Shown here one piece after another: positions 1-5,130 of a stretch of 9,501 bases of DNA. The notes beneath the pieces are model-generated. The model saw only the letters and a program-made list of their open reading frames with translations. It was not told the DNA's origin and made no database searches. This DNA comes from Bacillota bacterium (GTDB lineage Bacteria > Bacillota > Bacilli > Alicyclobacillales > SLC66), in the NCBI GenBank assembly GCA_021821225.1, contig JAKACR010000098.1:1-9501 (forward strand), in the 5' to 3' direction. Each line of letters opens with the position of its first letter. The stretch's first letter is position 1. Both the position numbers and the translations under genes were made by a program.

Positions 1-717
1 CCGTTGCCCGTCAAAGCCCCGCACTCCCACGGAAACTGCGCGCAGGTCCTCGCCGCAGAGCAAAAGCGGCGCGCCGACCTGCCGCGCCACGCGCTCGACG
101 ACGCGCGCCGCGCTTCCCGTCGCGCCCGACAGCACCGGCACATTTTCCTTTATGATTCCAGCTTTATCAAACGCGATCATTTCCAGTCGCGCTCCCAGAA
201 TATCCGTGTGGTCATAATCGACGTTCGTGATGACCGCAAGTTCAGGGTGGACGATGTTCGTAGCGTCGTAGCGGCCGCCAAGTCCCGTCTCCAGCACCAC
301 GAGATCCACGTCGGCACGCACAAAATGCAGGAGGGCGGCGGCCGTGAGAAGCTCGAATTCCGTTGCCTGGTCATCCCCACGCACGCTCATTGCGGCATGC
401 TTGACACGCAATACCACGTCCGCGAAATCATCCTCGCCGATCGGCGCGCCGTCCACACAGATGCGCTCCGTCAATGAGTGCAGCGACGGCGACGTGTACA
501 GCCCCGTGCGGTAGCCGGCGCACCGCAGCACATTCGCCAGCATGGCGGAAGTGGACCCCTTGCCATTTGTCCCGGCGATATGCACGAACCGCAGGGCAGA
601 CTGCGGATCGCCGAGTTCACGCAGGAGCGCACTGATGCGGTTCAGTCCCGGTTTGATGCCAAAGCGCGCTCGCGACTGAATGTACTGCGCGGCATCCGCC
701 ACAGCCCAGCGTTTCAT
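1..717 (-). CDS. folC: Folylpolyglutamate synthase / dihydrofolate synthase, N-terminal part (cut by window edge)
   Basis: This is a cytosolic ATP-dependent ligase that adds glutamate to folates and, in many bacteria, also joins dihydropteroate to glutamate. The 239 visible codons are the N-terminal ATPase domain. The P-loop HIAGTNGKGST is near residues 46-56. It is followed by YTSPSLHSLTERI, then ETGLGGRYDATN, then ITNVDYDHTDILG, and FDKAGIIKENVPV near residues 184-196, all in the order usual for FolC/Mur ligases. The aspartate in FDKAGI stands where I expect glutamate more often, which is a conservative change. The ATG start at 717 is preceded by AGGATGG about six bases away. The gene begins 61 bp after the valS stop with no obvious terminator between, so it is probably co-transcribed with valS and thus partly under T-box control. 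The C-terminal domain lies outside the window. The identification is firm. Confidence 0.95.
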   Translation of the reverse strand, partial: MKRWAVADAAQYIQSRARFGIKPGLNRISALLRELGDPQSALRFVHIAGTNGKGSTSAMLANVLRCAGYRTGLYTSPSLHSLTERICVDGAPIGEDDFADVVLRVKHAAMSVRGDDQATEFELLTAAALLHFVRADVDLVVLETGLGGRYDATNIVHPELAVITNVDYDHTDILGARLEMIAFDKAGIIKENVPVLSGATGSAARVVERVARQVGAPLLLCGEDLRAVSVGVRGFDGQR

Positions 718-778
718 GTTCTACCATCCTATTCAGCACCTTGTCCGCCTGACACAGCATGCGGCAAAGTCGCATTGT

Positions 779-3451
779 CTATAACAGCCGCCCCAGTTCC
801 AGCCGGACTTTTTCCCTGCGCTCCGCGTATGCGAGCAGTTTCGCTCGCTCGCCGTCGACCACGCGCGCGGGCGCCTTGCTGACAAACTCTCCGTTTTTCA
901 GCTTGACTTCCAGACGATCCACCTCAAAGTCGAGTTCCGTCAGTTCCTTCATGAGCCGCGCACGCTCCGTGTCCAGATCCACCAGGCCGGCCAGGGGAAT
1001 GTACACCTCGGCAACCTCCAGGACGCTTGCCACGCGGTTCTCCGGCGATTCCAGATCTCTTGCGATACGCAGTTGCGCCGTCAGGCACAACCGTTCCAGA
1101 TACGCCCTCCCGGCCTGCAGCGCCGCCAGCGCGGACGGCGCCGGTTTCAGCCACACATCGATCCGTCGTCCCGGCGCGAGATTCATCTCATGCCGCGTGT
1201 TGCGCACGGAGCGAACGACTTCCATCACCGCCCGCATGTCGGACACAGCTCCCGGATCGTGCCAGTCAGCCGCCGCTTCCGGCCAGGCGGACACCATGAT
1301 CGATCTCTCCTCATGGGGAAGATGCCGCCACAGCGCTTCGGTGACAAACGGCATGAACGGGTGCAGCAACCGGAGCGCCCGATCCAGCACGAAGACCAGC
1401 GTCTGCGCCGCGACCTCCCGGGAGGAATCCCCGTCCCTGTGCAGCGCAACCTTGGCCAGTTCGATGTACCAATCGCAAAAATCATTCCAGAAAAATTCAT
1501 AGATCGCTCTTCCGGCTTCCACAAAATTATACTGCTCGATATCATCCGTCACGCTTTGGATCGTCTCTTGCAAACGATGCAGAATATAGCGTTCCGCCGT
1601 GCCCCGCCCTTCTCTTTCGGGCGCCCTGGACTCCGCCACCGCGCCAGCGTTCATCAGGACAAACCGCGCCGCATTCCATATCTTCGTGACGAGAGCCTGG
1701 GCGGCCGCGACCCGTTCATGGAAAAATTTCATGTCCTGTCCCAACGCGACGGACGTGGCCAGCATGAAACGCAACGCATCCGCGCTGAACTCGTCGATCA
1801 CCTGCATGGGATCAATGCCGTTGTCGAGACTCTTGGAGAATTTCCGGTTCTGCGCGTCCCGCACCATTCCGTGGATCAGTACGTCGCGAAACGGTGGTTG
1901 ACCGGTGAATGCCAAGGAGGTGAACACCATTCGCGAAACCCAAAAAGGGATGATGTCAAAGCCGGTGACAAGCACGTCGGTCGGGAAATAGCGCGCCAGA
2001 TCCTCCGTCTCCCCAGGCCAGCCCATGGTGGAAAACGGCCACAGAGCCGAGGAAAACCACGTATCCAGCACATCCTCATCCTGGCGCAGGTTGTCCCCGC
2101 CGCATGCGCCACAGGCGCCGGGCGCCGTCCGCGCCACCGTCACCGCACCGCAATCCGCGCAATGCCACGCCGGAATTCGGTGTCCCCACCACAACTGGCG
2201 CGAGATGCACCAATCCCGGATATTCTCCATCCAGTGCTCGTAGATGCGCGCAAACCGGTCCGGCACAAAACGCACGTCTCCGCACCGCACGGCTTCCAGC
2301 GCCGGCTTTGCCAAAGGCGTCATCCTGACGAACCACTGCGTGCTGAGCCACGGTTCCACCACCGTCTTGCACCGCCCGCACATGCCAACCGCGTGCACAT
2401 GCTCTGTCACCTTGAGGACGCCCAGATCCTCCAGAGCCCTGGCCACCTCCGCGCGTGCCGCAAAGCGGTCCATCCCGGCGAATCTCCCGGCGTGTTCGTT
2501 CAGTGCCGCATCCTTGGTCATGATGTTGATCGCGGGAAGCGCGTGCCGTATTCCAACCTCAAAGTCGTTCGCATCGTGCGCCGGCGTGATCTTGACGGCC
2601 CCCGTGCCGAACGATGGATCGACGTACGCGTCCGCGATAACCGGGATCTCCCTGTCCGTCAAGGGGAGCCGCAGCATCTTTCCGACCAGCGATTGATAGC
2701 GTTCGTCATCCGGATGCACCGCGACTGCCACGTCGCCGAACATCGTCTCGGGCCTGGTGGTCGCGACGGTCAGCGCGCCGCTGCCGTCGGCAAACGGGTA
2801 CGCGACATGGTACAGCGCGCCCTTTGTCTCCTCGTGTTCCACCTCGATGTCGGACAGCGCCGTCCCGCAGCGCGGACACCAATGGATCGTGTAATCGCCG
2901 CGGTAGATCAGTCCGCGCTCATAGAGTGTGACGAACACCTCGCGCACCGCCTGGGACAGACCTTCGTCCATAGTGAAGCGCTCGCGCGAAAAATCGCAGG
3001 ACGCCCCGAGGCGTTTCAACTGCTGCCGGATAACGGCGGCATAGTCCTCTTTCCATCTCCACACCCGCTCGATAAACGCATCACGCCCGATATCGTGGCG
3101 AGTCAATCCTTCCCGCTTGCGCAATTCCGCCTCTACGCGCGTCTGGGTCGCAATGCCAGCGTGATCCATCCCGGGCAGCCAGAGCGCGTCGTATCCCTGC
3201 ATGCGCCGGAAGCGGATCAGCAGGTCCTGGATGGTATTGTCCAGCGCGTGGCCGAGATGCAGCACGCCCGTCACATTGGGCGGCGGCATGACAATCGTGA
3301 ACGGCCGCTTCGCCGGATCGCCCGTGGCGTTGAACAGCCCCTGTGCAAGCCACCATTCGTAGATCTCCGCCTCAAGCCTGGACGCGCGATAATCTCCAGG
3401 CAAATCACGGGCCGCCGCAGCCCGCTGTTCCGTCACACTCTGCTGTTCCAC
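779..3451 (-). CDS. valS: Valyl-tRNA synthetase
   Basis: This class I aminoacyl-tRNA synthetase charges tRNA-Val with valine and edits mischarged threonine. The protein has 890 residues, the normal size. The HIGH motif is HLGH at residues 65-68 and the KMSKS motif appears as KFSKS at 537-541. Between them lies the CP1 editing domain, with TTRPETMFGD at 231-240 and GTGAVKITPAHD near 282-293. Cysteine pairs at 192/195, 358/361, 431/434 and 447/450 look like zinc-ribbon sites. DEDVLDTWFSSALWPFST follows near 458-475. The last 70 or so residues are the charged coiled-coil arm typical of bacterial ValRS. The start is GTG at 3451: an in-frame TGA lies two codons upstream, and the ATG at 3458 is in another frame. 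The ribosome binding site, AGAAGGG, is rather far away at about 13 bases. The SLDN after KFSKS (usually SLGN) is a mild oddity. Expression is controlled by the upstream T-box leader. Confidence 0.98.
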   Translation of the reverse strand: MEQQSVTEQRAAAARDLPGDYRASRLEAEIYEWWLAQGLFNATGDPAKRPFTIVMPPPNVTGVLHLGHALDNTIQDLLIRFRRMQGYDALWLPGMDHAGIATQTRVEAELRKREGLTRHDIGRDAFIERVWRWKEDYAAVIRQQLKRLGASCDFSRERFTMDEGLSQAVREVFVTLYERGLIYRGDYTIHWCPRCGTALSDIEVEHEETKGALYHVAYPFADGSGALTVATTRPETMFGDVAVAVHPDDERYQSLVGKMLRLPLTDREIPVIADAYVDPSFGTGAVKITPAHDANDFEVGIRHALPAINIMTKDAALNEHAGRFAGMDRFAARAEVARALEDLGVLKVTEHVHAVGMCGRCKTVVEPWLSTQWFVRMTPLAKPALEAVRCGDVRFVPDRFARIYEHWMENIRDWCISRQLWWGHRIPAWHCADCGAVTVARTAPGACGACGGDNLRQDEDVLDTWFSSALWPFSTMGWPGETEDLARYFPTDVLVTGFDIIPFWVSRMVFTSLAFTGQPPFRDVLIHGMVRDAQNRKFSKSLDNGIDPMQVIDEFSADALRFMLATSVALGQDMKFFHERVAAAQALVTKIWNAARFVLMNAGAVAESRAPEREGRGTAERYILHRLQETIQSVTDDIEQYNFVEAGRAIYEFFWNDFCDWYIELAKVALHRDGDSSREVAAQTLVFVLDRALRLLHPFMPFVTEALWRHLPHEERSIMVSAWPEAAADWHDPGAVSDMRAVMEVVRSVRNTRHEMNLAPGRRIDVWLKPAPSALAALQAGRAYLERLCLTAQLRIARDLESPENRVASVLEVAEVYIPLAGLVDLDTERARLMKELTELDFEVDRLEVKLKNGEFVSKAPARVVDGERAKLLAYAERREKVRLELGRLL

Positions 3452-3536
3452 GGCACATCACTCGCCCTTCTCTTTCCGCTTCAGATTCGCGCGGGCCGCC
3501 CCATTCCAATGCCCGTGCGGGGAATACCTCTGCCTG

Positions 3537-3564
3537 CGCGCTGGTTGCCGCCACAACCAGCGCG
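3537..3564 (-). repeat. 11-bp perfect hairpin in the valS leader, between the T-box terminator and the start codon
   Basis: CGCGCTGGTTG at 3537-3547 pairs perfectly with CAACCAGCGCG at 3554-3564 around a 6-nt loop. No U-tract follows, so it is not an intrinsic terminator. It would form in the read-through valS mRNA, about 85 nt before the GTG start. An identical 12-bp direct repeat (GCGCGGGCCGCC on the plus strand) occurs at 3489-3500 and 3560-3571, and its second copy overlaps this hairpin. The hairpin may stabilise the mRNA or mark a processing site after antitermination. That role is inferred; the structure itself is plain in the sequence. Confidence 0.6.
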
Positions 3565-3583
3565 GGCCGCCACACCGCGCATC

Positions 3584-3621
3584 AAAACAAAAACCTCCCG
3601 TCCCGACAAGGACGAAAGGTT
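3584..3621 (-). terminator. Intrinsic terminator of the valS T-box leader
   Basis: Read on the minus strand, AACCTTTCGTCC (3621-3610) pairs with GGACGGGAGGTT (3603-3592) around a 6-nt loop, giving a 12-bp stem with two G-U pairs. TTTGTTTT (3591-3584) follows directly. It starts just after the T-box motif, where the regulated terminator of a T-box leader belongs. When uncharged tRNA-Val binds, the competing antiterminator should form instead and valS should be transcribed. Confidence 0.9.
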
Positions 3622-3815
3622 TGCTTCCGCGTTACCACCTTGTGTTCCGCACCGGCACATCACATCACCGGCAACGACACTCGACAGCGATAAGGAGCCA
3701 TCCCCGGCGCACCTTGAGGGACGACATTCAGCGCCTTCGGGCAGGCGGCTTTCAGCAATCTGCCGCCCTCTCTGCAGCCTCCGGGTTTGCTTACTCTTTC
3801 CCGCGCCAGTCATCT
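3584..3815 (-). promoter_or_regulatory. T-box riboswitch (tRNA-Val sensing) controlling valS
   Basis: The T-box motif AAGGTGGTAACGCGGAA lies at 3641-3625. Its UGGU bulge can pair with the ACCA end of tRNA-Val, the U facing discriminator base A73. Stem I is recognisable upstream: the helix GGCGC/GCGCC at its base, then GGGA/TCCC, then an internal loop with AGTA on one side and GAATGTCG on the other, as in the loop-E specifier region. Distal motifs AGAGAGGGCGG and GCTGAAAG follow in the usual order. The specifier is read as GUC at 3725-3723, a valine codon, followed by a purine. This agrees with the downstream gene. The leader senses uncharged tRNA-Val and allows read-through of the terminator at 3584-3621. 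The 5' boundary is approximate, because the promoter lies further upstream. Confidence 0.93.
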
Positions 3816-3933
3816 ATGCAAGTTTGTCTAATAGAGGTAGTTCAAAAAAGAGACAGAACTCCACGGCGCATTGCCGCGTCATCGCCAGAAATGCTCCCTC
3901 ACGTACCCAAAAACGATTATCTCATGATGCGTC

Positions 3934-3963
3934 AGTATACTACGATCTCACGAATACTGTCAA
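3934..3963 (-). promoter_or_regulatory. Sigma-A-type promoter for valS
   Basis: On the minus strand TTGACA (3963-3958) is separated by 18 bp from TATACT (3939-3934). This is a near-consensus vegetative promoter. Transcription would begin near 3927, leaving about 110 nt before the base of stem I, a long lead-in for a T-box RNA. A weaker alternative -35 (TTGAAC, 3845-3840) lies nearer to stem I but has no convincing -10. The promoter lies after the membrane-protein gene, so valS can be expressed independently of it. Confidence 0.65.
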
Positions 3964-3964
3964 A

Positions 3965-3996
3965 TGGGAATGGCCTTTCATGGAAATGGCCTTTTA
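3965..3996. repeat. 16-bp tandem repeat next to the valS promoter
   Basis: TGGGAATGGCCTTTCA (3965-3980) is followed directly by TGGAAATGGCCTTTTA (3981-3996), with 14 of 16 bases identical. The repeat lies one base upstream of the valS -35 box, between that box and the end of the membrane-protein gene. It could be a pair of regulator sites or a chance local duplication. It does not form a terminator. Confidence 0.5.
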
Positions 3997-4005
3997 CGCC
4001 GTTTC

Positions 4006-4692
4006 TCATCGCTTTTTTTGCGTCGACCGGCTGAAACGATGCACGCGCACCCTCTTCTCGGGGGCGGGCTTTTTCAGCAACTGCCTCAGTGATCCCTTCT
4101 TCTCCGCGGTCACCGTTTCATCACGGCGCGCCGACTTAAAGGCGCTGGCGCTCGTCGCCCTGCCTGTTTTGGGCAGTCTGTCCACCCTTCTGTTCCCCGA
4201 TGACGCTTTTTTGGCGCTCTCCTTGGCCGACCGCCTCTGTTCGAGTTCCGTCCGCTTTTTTTCCGACCAGATCGTCACCCGCGTCATGAGCGACGCGACC
4301 AGAGCGACGCCGAGCGCGTAACCGCCAAATTGGACGGCCATGTCCGCGCCATAGGAGACAAACCGGCCTGTCGCAAAGAGCAGCAACAGCGCGACAGTCA
4401 CAAAACCGCCCAGCAATCCCGCCGCTATTCCCTGCAGCGCCCTGTTCACCGTCGTCCGCGGCACCGTGAGATAAGGCGGCAAGAGCATGGCGATGAATAA
4501 CGCCGAATTTGTCACCGCGGCTGCTGGACCCGCCGTCAGATATCCGACCGCCGCTCCGACCGCGCCAAAACCGAGCCCGGTCCAGCCAATCATCTTCAGC
4601 CGCCAGGCTGAATACCGCAGCGGATCCCAGCCCCACTTCGCCCAGGAGGTCATCCCGCCTTGCGGTTGCGCATTGCCCGATGGTTTGTCCAA
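4006..4692 (-). CDS. Unrecognised four-helix membrane protein with a long basic C-terminal tail
   Basis: I do not recognise this 228-residue protein. Four hydrophobic segments are visible at about residues 33-54, 60-77, 86-108 and 116-141, rich in Gly and Ala. The tail from about 143 to 228 is hydrophilic, very rich in Lys and Arg, and probably disordered. With four helices both ends lie on the same side, and by the positive-inside rule that would be the cytoplasm. The start chosen is TTG at 4692, because AAGGGTG lies seven bases upstream and an extended -10 promoter sits before it. ATG at codon 14 is an alternative with poorer spacing. The gene ends with a run of seven A just before the stop. 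It lies upstream of valS, where Bacillus subtilis has ysxE, but bears no resemblance to that kinase-like protein. The basic tail may bind nucleic acid, phospholipid or another protein, which is only inference. Confidence 0.8.
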   Translation of the reverse strand: MDKPSGNAQPQGGMTSWAKWGWDPLRYSAWRLKMIGWTGLGFGAVGAAVGYLTAGPAAAVTNSALFIAMLLPPYLTVPRTTVNRALQGIAAGLLGGFVTVALLLLFATGRFVSYGADMAVQFGGYALGVALVASLMTRVTIWSEKKRTELEQRRSAKESAKKASSGNRRVDRLPKTGRATSASAFKSARRDETVTAEKKGSLRQLLKKPAPEKRVRVHRFSRSTQKKR

Positions 4693-4716
4693 ATCCGTTC
4701 ACCCTTCCTCGCCTAC

Positions 4717-4744
4717 ATCATATCATGCAGTTGACGAAGGGCAA
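4717..4744 (-). promoter_or_regulatory. Extended -10 promoter for the four-helix membrane protein gene
   Basis: On the minus strand TTGCCC (4744-4739) is followed after 16 bp by TATGAT (4722-4717). A TG dinucleotide one base before the -10 makes it an extended -10 element. The expected transcription start is near 4710, about 18 bases before the TTG codon at 4692. The arrangement fits a vegetative sigma factor. Confidence 0.5.
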
Positions 4745-4823
4745 GTTGGCCGCGCCAGAAGCATGCGCGATTTATCAAATCTCACCACGTGAACCGGGTG
4801 ACTTGACAGATCTCGTTCATATC

Positions 4824-4846
4824 AGGGGACTTTTCCCATGTCCCCT
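4824..4846 (+). repeat. Hairpin just before the ribosome binding site of the 53-residue gene
   Basis: AGGGGAC (4824-4830) and GTCCCCT (4840-4846) form a 7-bp perfect stem with a 9-nt loop. The hairpin ends four bases before the ribosome binding site, so it leaves that site free while shielding the 5' side. An alternative smaller fold pairs GGGA with TTCCC inside it. It may stabilise the mRNA 5' end or be a dyad operator. TTGACA at 4803-4808 lies just upstream but has no matching -10 box. Confidence 0.45.
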
Positions 4847-4850
4847 AGCG

Positions 4851-4860
4851 GGAGGTGATC
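4851..4860 (+). promoter_or_regulatory. Very strong ribosome binding site for the 53-residue gene
   Basis: GGAGGTGATC is fully complementary to the 3' tail of 16S rRNA over ten bases and ends six bases before the ATG at 4867. It is the best ribosome binding site in the window and is the main evidence that the short reading frame behind it is translated. Confidence 0.85.
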
Positions 4861-4866
4861 AAAAAT

Positions 4867-5028
4867 ATGCCGAACTTCCTTGCCGTGCTTGCCCGTTTTG
4901 CCAAAGTGATCCTGCTTGCCTGCATCGGACTGGTCATGCTGCAGTTGTTCTTCTTCCCGTCATTTATCAACCTGCTCATCCTGTCGGGGCTCATCACCGT
5001 CCTGATCGTTCTGTTTCTCGGCACCTGA
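4867..5028 (+). CDS. Small 53-residue protein with two hydrophobic segments, function unknown
   Basis: The frame runs from ATG at 4867 to TGA at 5026-5028. The protein begins MPNFLAVLARFAKVILLACI and is almost entirely hydrophobic. A first membrane segment covers about residues 13-29 and a second about 33-51, separated by a Phe-Phe-Phe-Pro turn. The few charges (Arg10 and Lys13) lie near the N-terminus, so both ends probably face the cytoplasm. It has no signal peptidase site and no cysteine motif. The perfect ribosome binding site argues strongly that it is real. It is divergent from the four-helix membrane protein gene and convergent with the spoVID-like gene, so it stands alone as a transcription unit. 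Possible roles are a small regulator of a membrane complex, a sporulation membrane peptide or a toxin-like peptide; none can be chosen from the sequence. I do not recognise a family. Confidence 0.75.
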   Translation: MPNFLAVLARFAKVILLACIGLVMLQLFFFPSFINLLILSGLITVLIVLFLGT

Positions 5029-5043
5029 GCGCTGTACGGTCGG

Positions 5044-5084
5044 GAAACGGTGATAGACCCAATGACGGATTTTATCACCGTTTC
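5044..5084. terminator. 12-bp inverted repeat between convergent genes, possible bidirectional terminator
   Basis: GAAACGGTGATA (5044-5055) and TATCACCGTTTC (5073-5084) are perfect inverted repeats around a 17-nt loop. The element begins 16 bp after the stop of the 53-residue gene and lies 46 bp beyond the stop of the spoVID-like gene. No run of T follows on either strand, so as an intrinsic terminator it would be weak. Its position between converging genes suggests a shared transcript end or 3'-stabilising hairpin. Confidence 0.5.
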
Positions 5085-5130
5085 GCCGGGCGGTGTCGCG
5101 AACCTGTCCATCCGGCGCCCGGCCCGGTTT

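Noticed and set aside
3840..3849. TTTTTTGAAC in the valS leader as an early terminator or second promoter
   Set aside because: Only weak, mismatched pairing is found before the T-run, and no good -10 follows TTGAAC.
1073..4321. A plus-strand open frame of 1082 codons running antisense to valS and its leader
   Set aside because: It runs through the whole valS gene, the T-box leader and part of the membrane-protein gene. Its product is rich in Arg, His and Pro without domains, the usual mirror of a GC-rich gene on the other strand.
4136..4702. An alternative minus-strand frame of 188 codons overlapping the four-helix membrane protein gene
   Set aside because: Its product has no coherent membrane segments and is Arg/Gly-rich, while the other frame gives four clean helices.
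4803..4808. TTGACA as the -35 box of the small membrane protein gene
   Set aside because: No -10 like hexamer lies 16-19 bp downstream; that position is occupied by the GC-rich hairpin.
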